Below are positions 11,401-23,028 of a DNA stretch of 64,000 nt, piece after piece (the first letter of the stretch is position 1; each line of letters starts with the position of its first letter). The stretch lies in the NCBI GenBank assembly GCA_003864495.1, contig ML133426.1, positions 1,736,001 through 1,800,000 on the forward strand. Reading direction: 5' to 3'. Origin of the DNA: Nemopilema nomurai (taxonomy: Eukaryota; Cnidaria; Scyphozoa; Rhizostomeae; Rhizostomatidae). The notes below the pieces were generated by a model. That model saw nothing but the letters and a program-made list of their open reading frames with translations. It did not search any database and was not told the origin of the DNA. The position numbers and the translations under genes are program-made.

Positions 11401-14065
11401 TGATGTTGCTCAGCTAATGAAAACAAAATTTCCAATTTTTCGTTAAAGAAAACAATTTTATGAAGGTCGAAAGCAACGGTCAAGTCAAATATAAATCTCA
11501 TGCGTGCGCTAAATCGCTCGCATTATTGGCGCCATGCGTGTGCGATCGCACGCATCAAACGACCAAGACTGTATATAATCCTGCTGCCTATAACACTAAG
11601 ACAAAATTATAATATTTTAAAACATCTATTATATTTAATCTTCTATTTTTCATGATTCATTTTATACCTCAAGGCAACTATATATATAATATAATATATA
11701 AAAAAATATATAAATAAAAAAACTTTTCATAGAAATTCAGCATGGACTTACCAAAGTCTTTGCTTCTTGGCCTTTCCACCTTGTTCATTTGCCTTGTGTC
11801 TTTTTCCCAGACCTGTGGCTTGTGACTGTTGTTTTATGCTTAGACCTGATAATAGAGATAAATTTTTACAAGCCATCACAGATTGTAGGAATCTGGAAAC
11901 AAAGCTGCTTTTTCTCTAAGCAGTACAACCTTAAGGCTGTTTTGTAGGATATGGCCCACGTAAGTGGCAAAAGATACAAACAGTTTATGATAAATGAAAA
12001 TTTCTGAATGATAAAAATATGACTTGCCTTTTTATTCTCTATGACTAAAGTAATGACTAAATCTAAGATAACATTTAATTTAACATTTCTCAACTGTAAA
12101 TAAAAACATCAAAGTACTGATAATTGGCCATAAAATAGTTACCAGCCACAAATAAACAACAATTAAATTTATTATAATAAATTAATCTCACATCAAACTA
12201 CTGTACCTTGTTTAAGAGCATCATCAACTTTTTCAGCATTTGCTTTCAAATTTGTGACATAGCTTGAGTCATTTAGAATGTGTCGAGGAGGGTTTAACAA
12301 CCTGTCCAGCTTTTCCTTTTTCTTTTTTGTTTTGTCTTCTTCCTCTTCTTTCTTCTTCTCTAGCCATTCATTAATTCTAAGGAATCCATACAAAAATATG
12401 CAATGAAGGTGTCAACAGGGCAACTGTTATGCTAATGCAATGATGTATTTGATTATGACCAAGGTAGGCCATTTTGATAAAACAAGCTTATGCTATTACA
12501 AAAATTTGACATCTTTTTCAAGCTGATAAAACTACAGAGTTGTGTCACAACACTGCACCACAAATAGAAAAAATCTGCATTCTGTTTTATCATAAAAGTA
12601 TCACCTATGCTATATCACTTGAATGTATATTGGGGTCTTAAATATACAACCAACAATACAAATGTCCTTAAGCTTTGGTTGTTCCCACACAGAACAAGAA
12701 ATTTTAATTTGGATGGCTCTAAAACATCACAGATAGTGAGATAAAAAACGTTGCAATAAAGAAATTATCTAATCGCAGATTACGTTTTTTCATTATTAAC
12801 ATCACGCATTCTCCTGCCACTCAAGTCTCTACAAGCTTCTCTGTTTGTTGTCTTTTCTATTTGGGCACCAAGTGCACGAAGCATTGATCCAAATCCACCT
12901 TTCCCACCAAGAACACGTAAATGACATCTGATAATATGATCTTGTCCCAAGGTGTCATCCAAGATGCTTTCAATGTCAAATATTTTACCATTGCAGGTAA
13001 AATAAAAATCTTCATTTTTCAAATCCTAGAAAAGATGTTTGTAGAACTTGCATCTAAAAATGTTAATGGCAATATCATATACAAATATAAAATTGATGAA
13101 AACTTGTTGACTTTGAAATTAACAGCTTTTAATCCTAAAGGATACCAAAATCAATGCATAAAATATTGTTCTAAGATCTTGAGAAATTGAAACTCTTTAA
13201 TTGATATAATTTTTACAAACTGAGTAAAAGAGTCATCCTACTATTCAATCACCCAACATTTTAAGATCATGCTAGTAGACTCAACAACCCTGATACCCAA
13301 TGCACTGCCAAAATACAACTTCACAACATTTGATTTCCAAAATTGATCAAACTTGCCTTGCAAAACAGTTTTCTGATTCTCAAGCCCATTTCTAGCAATC
13401 ATACAGCCAAAAGAGCCAATGGATCATTCCATATTGAATTACCCACAACTTTAACTACAATGCTTAAATAGATCAGAAATTATCTAGTTTAGAGATTCTT
13501 TTGAGAAAATATCTATTGACGAGATTTCCTGGAGAAAATATAATGCTGAAAACTTTCTTTAAATAAATGTATTGAAAACTCTATCATCCTTATTTTCAAA
13601 ATATTGTCACAGATGCAAGAAATGCTATGAATGCGTGACCCTTTTTAAATCCAATGGAATAGGCCCTGGGGTACGATAAAGGTCTACGGATGCCTCTCTT
13701 CTCTACAGAGAATCGCAGGTTATTGAAAGTGACAAATTTGTGTTGAGCTTAATTCTAAGGAGAAGCAGAAGTCAATGTTGCGTTCAATTTGTTCTATTCT
13801 TCTCGCTGGATATCTCCGGCGTAGGCTAAATTGATTCCACACAGGGCCAAAACACTTGATCATATCGATATACAGATCCGGCCGCGGACGGGCCGAACTC
13901 GGGGGGCTAGTGGGAGTATGGGTTGTAAGTCACCTACTCAAACAAGCATCATCCAAAGACGAGCACGGTTAATGTTCAACTTACCTTTGCCATCATTTCA
14001 AAACCAGTTAATAGGCAAGAAGAGTGTCCTCCATAAATCGCAAGGCACCTGTTTTTGTCGTCCAT
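8493..14065 (-). CDS. SDE2: SDE2 homologue (replication stress and splicing regulator)
   Basis: Six exons on the minus strand: 14065-13985, 13025-12784, 12376-12207, 11845-11752, 9313-8974, 8705-8493. All introns are GT-AG, phases agree, and the product has 379 residues (human SDE2 is somewhat longer). The N-terminus is a ubiquitin-like fold ending in GG, followed by [19 protein letters not shown], almost identical to vertebrate SDE2. In that family the ubiquitin-like part is cut after GG to release an active protein that begins with Lys. A lysine- and glutamate-rich coiled coil follows (exon 3), then a basic segment (exon 4), a Ser/Asp/Glu-rich disordered region (exon 5), and a C-terminal SAP-like domain ([20 protein letters not shown]). 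Known roles are PCNA-linked fork protection and pre-mRNA splicing. It is divergent to the Dicer gene. A 1.75-kb transposon sits in intron 4. Confidence 0.93.
9821..11571. mobile_element. TA-flanked transposon (Tc1/mariner-type, non-autonomous) in SDE2 intron 4
   Basis: The ends are CAGTCTTTGTC on the left and GACCAAGACTG on the right, an inverted repeat with one mismatch. TATATA stands outside both ends, so the target duplication is TA or TATATA. CAGT ends with TA duplication are typical of Tc1/mariner elements. Both ends also carry clustered ATGCGTGYG words in direct and inverted orientation (about 9845-9890 and 11500-11555), likely transposase-binding repeats. Size is 1751 bp, but no transposase frame can be read inside; the open frames at 9850-10188 and elsewhere show no known domain. 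A foldback repeat is nested at 10906-11004. Confidence 0.65.
10906..11004. repeat. Small foldback repeat (TAAGTCC...CGAATAAG family)
   Basis: TAAGTCCCCACCCTCGAGTAAG at the left is matched in inverse by CTTATTCGAGGACTTA at the right, and a second direct copy (CTCGAATAAGCCCCCACCCT) lies between. It looks like a MITE or the remains of one nested in the larger TA-flanked element. No target duplication was defined. Confidence 0.55.
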
Positions 14066-14292
14066 TTTGCAATCAGCGAAAAATCTCTTTCTGGAGGGAG
14101 GCTATTGAAGTTGGAAACGAGGATTCCATTTAGTTTCGAAATTCAAACTTGTAAATATCAACTTGCTCAGGACACGTAATCGATAAAAAGTTTACAACCT
14201 TCATCATGTACTAACAATTATAATCTCTCAAAGCAGGAAATCTTGTCTGGAGGGAGAATTTAGAATTGTCAACGCAATAAGTAGAGCCGGCC
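14066..14292. promoter_or_regulatory. Bidirectional promoter region between SDE2 and Dicer
   Basis: The start codons of SDE2 (minus) and Dicer (plus) are separated by 227 bp. No other gene or repeat lies between them, so both transcripts must start in or near this stretch. I see no clear TATA box. Shared control of the two genes is inference from the spacing only. Confidence 0.6.
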
Positions 14293-17200
14293 ATGGCAGT
14301 GAACTTTTGCCAGCAGTCATACCTAAAAGATCATTTGTTTTCAGCATTAAAAGAAGATTGTATTATTTGCCTGAATCGTATCACCTCCAAAGATCTCTTA
14401 CTGTGTTACATTTGCACCGAATTTTTAAGGCAGACAGGCAGATCGTGTTTGGTATTATGTCCTAGTGAAGGTCCAGATAGTAAGTAACCCAATGTTAAGC
14501 TATTTAGTCTTTTGTTTAGTTTCAATTCAAATGCAAACTAGAATTAAAATTGTATAAATGCTCGTTTTTCTATAAATTGGCTAACATAAAAGCTCTCTTT
14601 GGAAGTCTCTAGACTTAACTATTCTAGATACTTCCAGAGACCTATCATATATAAAACTATCATTCAATAATTCAAGTGTAAATTTTTCTAGTTTTTCTCT
14701 GAGAAAATTCTTTCTTACTAGGATATCATGGATTCCAGAGTTGGGTCGAATTGCTGACTGTTTTTCAATTCAAAAAGCTTCAAAACTCAAATGATGATTG
14801 CATCAATGACAAGTTAAAAATATATGCAATGTCAATGGATGCTTTTTTGACACATAATTGTATGGATGCACCTCTGAATAGTCTGAGTTCAGTCATAGTG
14901 GATATGACAAATGCTGACATTACTGAAGAGAAATTTTCACTAATAAGATCGATTTTTGATATTTTTCATAAACAAGCCACTAGATTTATTGTGCTTTTCA
15001 GCATAACAAGCTACACAAACAATGCTGCTAGTGTCAGCAGTATACTCAACAAATGCAGCAAACATTTTCCGATACTTCTCAAAATAGCTGGTGATTCAGT
15101 TGCTATTGGTTGTAATGGAAGTAAAATACAGTCATTCACAGCCATGTCTGATGATACACCTACTAATGAATCAGCTTTGTTGAGAATAAGAGAGGAACTA
15201 GAGGCCTGTAGCAGCTTTTTCAAACTCTTGAATGAGGAATGTCATTTCTCAAAAAGGGAATATTTACTCAACTTTGTAAATGACCTCCAATTTGTATTGG
15301 AGAGATTTGGACCTGCGTCATTTGCATTTTGCCTAGATGAGCTGAGCCAATTCATAGAGACAAATCGCAGTGAAATTTTATTGGATTCTTTGATGTTTAA
15401 GTTTTTGAAAACAAAACACATTGTAATGGAAGTACATGTTAAGAAGTATTTTCATCAAAAGAGACAGTTGAAGCTTGTTCATTCATGCCTTGAAAAAGCT
15501 TTAAAAATCTTACAAGATAATTTAGAAGTTATTGAAGACTCAAAAGATGCCTGTCAGAGAATTGCAATAATTGTTGATTCAAAAGTCAAAGCCAGAGTGT
15601 TGTTCTTAACTCTACAAGAACTTAAAATTACGTCTAGCTTTGATTATTTGAATAAACTCTCCATCCTCCTGGTTGATGCAGCCTGTAATGGCAGGGTTAA
15701 TGCAGCTGGGAGTTCTCTGACAATTTTAACCACAAGTCACATGACCAACCAGGGGCATACAGCTGGTGTCAATTTGTGTATGTGTTTTGATGTACCTAAG
15801 GACTATGGTGCATTTATGAAGATCAAAAGGCTACTTGCAAAGAGAGAGGGTACTCTGCAATTTATTTTGCCACCATCAGATGCCAACATTATGGTATTTA
15901 TTGCTTTTTATTTTTCTCACATGCCAGAGAAGCATTAATCAAGCAACTAATTGCACACATTCAATCTTCTTTAAATTAAAATAGACATATTGTATTGAAA
16001 ATGATGAGCTGGTTTTGAAAACCCAGAAACACCACTTTAATAGCTAAGCATTAGCACATTTTGTTTCATCTGAAGATGAAGTAATTTGGACTTACAGCCT
16101 TATCCCATTAAAATGCTTCCACAGTACTAGAAAAATAGCAGAGCATGTTATCTTTTCCTGCTATCTTGATTGTTTACACACAATCATGTCTTTCATCTCT
16201 TATGGAATGGATTCATTTCACAGAAAATGATTGTGTTATCTCAATTTTTCCTTCATAGAAACTCAGAGAGTTTGAAGAAGTTGAAAATCTTCTTTTGAAG
16301 CAAATTCCAACCTACATCAAGCCATTGGAAGCAAAAAGGTCTATAGAGAATATGGAGATAGACTCAATTTCCTTTGAACCTGACAGTGAAACAGTGACAA
16401 AAAACCCAGCAGATTCTGTCCATGTTATTAATAGGTAAGCATTTAATCTACGTTTAAAGCAGGCTTTTGTGATATAAGATATTTAAGACTGCTGTCGAAA
16501 CATCTGTAGACATCTGTAAATATATTGTGATGAACAAATTGTAGCAGACAATTTGGAGCCTCCTAGAATTTACACTTTTGCAACTTAAATCTATGGCATG
16601 GCAAAAGAAGATTGTGCTGAAATGCAGTGCTTGTATCTAACAAACAATTTAATATACATAAGTTCAAACTGTAGGATTGAAAATAGAATGTGAAATTCAA
16701 TGAAGACATTTTTTGTTAGTGGACTGAAAGGAACACTGATTTTGCAAAACAAGTTATGGAATGATATGATAGCACCTTTTTAATCAAACATAGCCCCTGT
16801 TAAGTAGTTTTTTGAATGACACTGTTTAAGATTCACATTTGTCTACTTTTCATTGTTTAATCCAGATATTGCTCATTCCTTGCCACTGGCAAATCTGGAT
16901 TCGCTGTAAACTCAGATTTCGAGTTTTGGACAGACAACAGCTCTTCTTATTTGTGTGGAAGGACCAAAATACATTTTCCGGCAAAATCAATGGTGATAAA
17001 ACCAGTTCCGGTAAAAAATAATAAATTTCAGATCTTTTATTATTTACACTTTTGCTCTCTGTGTTCTTAATTATGCAGTTTTTTGAAAAGCAGAATGAAT
17101 AACAAATAACACTCGATAAATAAAGTGCAATCTCTCATAAAAGAGCCATGGTTTCAGTATGCCTTTAAACCGATTCCTAAAAAGATCAAAGAGAAAGGAA

Positions 17201-20200
17201 ACACTTTAACCTATGGCTACGCTAATCCTTGTTTGGATTGCTTCGATTTCTTATAGGTTTGATTAAAGGTACCGAAGTTCGATTCCTTTGTTTTCAGCTT
17301 CACCTTGTTTAAGTGCGAGTATTCTTGTCTTTCAGGCTCCGTCTGTTACTCTCCCTCTCGAAAAACATGACCTTACTGACGTAAAGATCTTATCCAGAAT
17401 TGCGACCTGTTTGGAAGCTTGCAAAATGCTGCGCAATGCCTCAGAAATCGACGATGCACTGCTGCCAACAAGGAGACTAAACGTGCCTGCAGATGGCGCG
17501 ATGTGCCAGGATGCTTCTGTTGCACTGACGACAAAGTCTTTCTTCCTGAAGCATGTGGGTTCCTTAAAACCTAATGATTGGTGAAAACTGACAACAAAAA
17601 AGATAATAAACAGCCATTTAGGGCACGCTCAATTCTAATTATTTACATTCTTTATGTCGATTAGAGTTCAGTGGGTTTAAGTGTTGAAATACCCACAAGT
17701 ACTGCAATCCTTGCCTAAAAATGTTGCTTTGACTCTATGGAAGAGAGCGTTAAGAACCAATAAATGGATTCAGGCACCAAATATTTTTTCTCTGTTTCTT
17801 AGATACCACAGTTATTGACGGATTCCTTTCCTCAGCCGGGATCAAGAGTGTATGTTTACAAGGTTGAGACTGTGAATTACGTCACTGAGATTGGTAGCAG
17901 ATTTGAAAGGTGGCTTGGGTTCTGCACGAGTAAAAAGTTGCCTACGGTGAGAAATTATTTGTAATAAAGGGTATCATCCTTTACTGAGGTGCATCAATTG
18001 TTTAACTGCCATCCAGTACCATACTGCATGTAAGAGCAGGAATATCTTTCATCTACGTGTTTCCTTTGAGTATGTTTGTTTATGGAGCATCAAAACAATG
18101 ACATCACAAACATCTGTGTTTAGAAGTTTTATGGTTGGCCATATCTGCAGAAACTGGTTTTCTGCTCATCAATGATGCTTTTGTTAGTGCCCAAATCAAT
18201 ACACACCGGCTAAACAATTGACATACGTTTCGAACATTGAGAGATTTTTCACTTTGAATTAGAGCCTTGATTGAAATCTTGGCGAGGCAGGTTCTGTTAA
18301 ACGCAACCAAAAATTGTCTCTTTTATGTACTGTTTGCAAGTGGAGCTCAACATTTCATTTACGAGAGATTTTAAGAAATCTTTCTTTCTGTTTCAGCTTC
18401 CTTCATTTGTCATATACAAGCGCAGAGAAAAGTTATTGTTGCAAATCGCTGAAGTGGCAACTGAAACCCTAACGCATAGCAATATCCAGTGTCTGGTAAA
18501 CTTCCATCGTTACGTTTTAAATAACATTCTCAAATATGAGACAGACCCCTCCTATGATTGCGGAACTTTGAAAAATGGTTTGCTGTGGACAGTACTTGAA
18601 GAGAGAGACGTGGGATTTTCCATAGATCATCGTTTTCTAGAATCAATTTTACTCCCTAGAGATGGTAGTCTTGCAACAGATATTTATCTTGACCTTTCCG
18701 GGAACGTGCAGGATGCCATCGTTCTGCCACGACATAGAAGAGACCAAGACGTTTTTTATATCGTTGAAGGCATCTGCAAGAACATGACACCTATTGATAC
18801 GTTTCCTAATAGGCATGTTGCAAAAACATACTTGGAATACTATGAGGTGAAGTATGACATAAAACTCAAGCATGACCAATACATGGTAAACGTGAGGTCT
18901 AGAGGGAAAAACGTGAATTTTTTACAAAAGAGATTCACAGAAGATGAAAGCGCTGAAATGGGTAGGAGTAAGAGGGGAATAGTTTTTCCCCAGGAGTTAT
19001 GTTTAGTTCACCCAGTGCCAGCTTATTTGTGGGAGCAGATTGACACAATACCAGTCGTCATTCATCGCTTAACATCCTTATTGCTGATCATGGAATTTCA
19101 GGATTTGCTTTGCAAAGAAGTTGGCCTTTCTTGTTTTGAAAATCACCCTACAATTGATGACAGTATTTATCTGAGCCTGAACGAGGCTCATAAAAGGAGG
19201 GACACAGCAATGCTGCGGAGGATTGAGAATAATTCTGTCCGCTCAAAGTTGGTTCTGGACAATATGTCGCCAGAGCTGAATGCTATAACAGATCCCTTGA
19301 AATCAAGCAAGGATCAACGAATGGTTGATGAAGCTGTGACGTCATGTCTGGCTCAATCAACAGCTGATTCACAGAGTTCCCAACATTATGATCATTCTGT
19401 CTTTGGCTCAGTCAAAGGTGTTGTGCAGCAAAGACTTGTGCCTCCGGTATCCTTCTTGCTTGTAGCTTTGACGTCAGTGGACGCTGGAGACCTGTTTGAC
19501 TGCGAAAAACTTGCGATTCTGGGTGACGCCTTCTTGTGCTTTGCAGTTTCCGTTCACCTGTTTTTCCAAAATCGAAATGAGCATGCCATGTCACAAGAAA
19601 GAGGGGTCTTGGTTTCAAACATGATGCTGTATCGGAAAGGGAATGCGAAGAATCTTTGGAAATACCTCTTGGAAGATCGCTTTGACTATAAGTCAAACTT
19701 AATGGTTAAGAAAGTTCTGAATTGTGCGACTACTGAGCATGTCGAGAATGCTGAATTTCAACAAAGAAGGGATTGCTTGCTGGCTTATAACCAGAATCAA
19801 CTGTCTACTAAAGAAGCAAATGACAATGAGTGCACCCTCCAGCCTGGTGGGGAAACCCAAAATCCCCCCATATGGCCCAACCCTCGATGCCTTAATGGGG
19901 TTCCAGTAGGTATACGTAACAAAGCCATTGCAGATTCAGTTGAAGCGCTCATTGGGGCCTGTTTCTTGTACAGCGGCGAAGAGGTAGCCTTGGATTTCAT
20001 GCGGTGGCTTGGTTACGATCTTCATTGGGTACGCAAGGAAGCTGATCAAAGCCATGGCCTAGAGACAAATAGTCACTCTGATGAAAAATGTCGACCTCAT
20101 CATATCGAGTTGATTTCAAGCGGTATTTCGTTAGACTCCAATGGCTCCAAGTTGAATAAACTACCCTCTTGTTTGCAGGATTTATCCATGCTCTCTAGTG

Positions 20201-21932
20201 ATGCGCAAACAAATCCTTCTAATTACCACCCTTGCGCAAAAGGTCAACCTGGAAGGGCTGAATGCCCACATCTTCCCGCGGTTTCAAGCAAGATTATCCA
20301 CTACGAAGGCGCTGCAGTTGACGATATCAAATACGCGGTATCCCCACCCGTAGGATTGCAAACTGGGTGCCGAGATACAACAGGCGTTTACGTAGCAATG
20401 AAACATGAAGACTTTGAGAATAGAATCGACTATGCCTTTAGGAACAAGGCTGTTCTCGCTGAAGCGTTTCTTCACCCATCCTATTGCCGAGCATTGGCAC
20501 CTGAAACCAACTGCAACCAGCGATTGGAGTTTCTGGGAGACAGCATATTGTATCTTCTAGTAACAGATTATCTTTGCCGGAAGTACCCGATTGTGACGAT
20601 TGAAGAATTGACGGTTATGCGTCAAGTTGTCATCAGTACGCGAACTTTAGCGACCGTAGCCATTTTGAACGATTTTCAAAAGTACATGATGGCCTTATCT
20701 CCTGAAATGTGCTATCAGCTCAAGGACTGGTCAGACGTCATTATACAAAAGAAGGCGGAAAGGCTGTTGTGGCCTAAGGTAGGCTGCTCTTCTTGCGAGG
20801 AGGACTCTTGTGTTGATGTATTACCAAGGTGTCGTAGCTGCAGTTTAGAGAAACATCGTTTTGCTCAACTCCTGCATTGAGCTTGCTATCAATAAATTTT
20901 CAGCTTTCCCTAGTTTTGCTTTCACATCATAAATTTACATTTATCGTGCGCATTTGGAAATTAAACGTTGGGATGTCATTGATCAACTACATTAATTACC
21001 AAAAGTACCTTCAACTTCGTTAGAATGTGGGACACCCTTCTCTTTCGTTGTCGATTAATGCCTCTCCTGTAAGCGTCAGTTTGATTATAGCAGCCTCTCT
21101 TGCAATCTGCTTCTTCGTTTAGCTGACGATGCCCGATGCTCAGAATTACCACACTGTCTTCAGCAAGGAGAGTTCGTGGCCAGCCACCTTACCAAAAGAC
21201 ATGGCTGATGTTTTCGAGTCTGTAGCGGCGGCCATTTACATTGATAGTGGTGATATACAGTCTGTATGGAAAAGTTACTACCCACTACTGAAGGACGTTC
21301 TTGGTAAAGGCTCCCTTTTCTTTTCTTCTCATTACAATGTCACCTTAGCCACTGACCAGCAAAAACAAGAGTTGTAACGTTTTAATGACAGCGTGATTAT
21401 TTAGTTTATACCAATGAAAATTATTCAACGAAGTCGAGGGAGGGTACCCATCTTAGCCTTCACCCAACTTCTTGGAATTCTATTATATGATATTGAGGAA
21501 CAGTCTCATTCCCCTAGCTTTAACGAAGAATTTCAGAACGTTGATAACCCAGAATATTTTGCTTTCCTTTAGAATATGAAGCCGGTGTATTGTGATAAGA
21601 ATCTTTTTGACATGAACTGTTTTCTATTCATGAATGGGAAGTTTTAGAAGGGCTTCTTCATGGTAATTTTACATTTAGGAAGATTTGTACTCTTTAATCT
21701 AATGAGATGGCCCTTCTACCTGACTTTTAATATTAAGATAATTGAAATTATTGTTCATATTCCATTTAGACTCTCTGCCACCTCCAAAGGAAAGCCCAAA
21801 GGCTGGTTTGAAATGCAAGTGACGTGCGTAACTTTGCCTTTATTGAAGAGCATTCAAAAATGCGGAACTAGAATGTACTCTATAATTGGTTCTGAAAAGC
21901 GGGTTAGAAGAATGTTGGCTTGTATCATATAG
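14293..21932 (+). CDS. DICER: Dicer-type ribonuclease III with degenerate helicase
   Basis: Nine exons: 14293-14479, 14722-15893, 16259-16434, 16866-17010, 17336-17554, 17803-17946, 18397-20778, 21123-21303 and a last exon from 21790 (or 21770) to 21932; about 1,582 residues. The ATG has a good context (GCCATGG). Order of domains: helicase-like region (1-510), Dicer dimerisation/DUF283 (INRYC start, about 510-610), platform (about 635-740), PAZ (about 750-880), RNase IIIa (about 1025-1215), RNase IIIb (about 1370-1530), and a short tail that may hold a weak dsRBD. The helicase has lost Walker A (RITSKD replaces TGSGKT), DECH (DMTN) and the QxxGRxR motif. RNase IIIa has Ala1054 in place of the first catalytic Glu but keeps Asp1058, Asp1194 and Glu1197. 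RNase IIIb keeps Glu1392, Asp1396, Asp1504 and Glu1507. The family cuts dsRNA or hairpins into small RNAs. An AATAAA follows at 22086. Confidence 0.92.
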
Positions 21933-22844
21933 GTACTGCATCATATATGTAAAAATGTATAGATCGAAATTAAGATGCAACAGAATGCTTGATATAAATG
22001 GAAGGAAATATTTTCTGAAATATTAAATGGATGGATACTGCTAAATAATACTTATGATACTGCTAAGAAGTTGGAACTTTGCTTGAATAAATGCCGTTAA
22101 TTTTTTTTTTGCGCAGCCAGTAAAATACCCATGAATGTTTCAATTTTCAATCGAAATGCTGGCACTAGTTCTGGTAATATTGCTTGATACTCACTTAGCG
22201 TCCAATGAAGAACTTCCCCTCGTTCTTTCATTATTTTTTAAATTTGGACTCATGGATAAAATTAACATTCTTTACTTGAAGTGTCTTATGGTGTCCTTAC
22301 CGCCCCTTGTTTTTACTTACAGCCCCTTTGTTTTAGATAACAGCTAAATGAAAAATTTGCGTTTTGCAAATATATGTGAGCAAAATGTATGTTTTGATAT
22401 TAAAATAATTCAAAGTTTTTGTCATAGCTGCTTCTATTCATCTACAGTCGTGTGGTTCTTCTACCTTTTCTCATTACCTTTGCCTTGAGCTTGGGGTAAA
22501 TTATGGTCTATGATTTAATGTTTAAGTAGGTATAGGCAACGAAAAGTCTTTTAGAGAAGCCACTGTAAAACGTCGGCAGAAGGAGGCCATTACACGACTT
22601 TTAACAATTAGAAAATGAAAGCAAGAAAATGAGTTAAGCTGACCCTCGAAGCTGCATTGAAGTTTTGGAAGCATCAGAAACAAAGGGAGCACTATCATAA
22701 AAATGTGAATATATTTGGATTAGGGGTTTGATAATAGTTGAACAATAGGAAAAGTTAAGTTGCAAAGCCTATAGCCGGCAAAGGCAAGTAGAAACTTGAA
22801 CTGCATGATTTCCGTTATTTCCTGGCAACGGATGGCGACAGCTC
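21933..22844. other. 3' end of Dicer transcript and intergenic spacer
   Basis: The AATAAA at 22086-22091 is the likely polyadenylation signal of Dicer. Beyond it the sequence is AT-rich with short meaningless frames up to the promoter of the next gene. A CCTGGCAAC half-site lies near 22820. Confidence 0.5.
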
Positions 22845-22852
22845 TGACGTCA
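22845..22852. promoter_or_regulatory. CRE-like palindrome TGACGTCA upstream of the unknown gene
   Basis: A full TGACGTCA palindrome, the consensus for CREB/ATF bZIP factors, stands about 180 bp before the start codon at 23029, a common distance for such promoter sites. Function is inference. Confidence 0.4.
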
Positions 22853-23028
22853 TATTGATTGCTTATTTAAACCGTTAAAACCGTTACAAGTTTTGTTGAA
22901 ACTTTTCAGCTGATTTGACAGACGAAAATTTTGCTCACGAAGCAAATACGAAGTTGAATCAAATATAAGGTGATATTCACTGAGGAAATACAACAAAAGT
23001 TCTTCTTGTGAAGCATCAGCGACATAAA

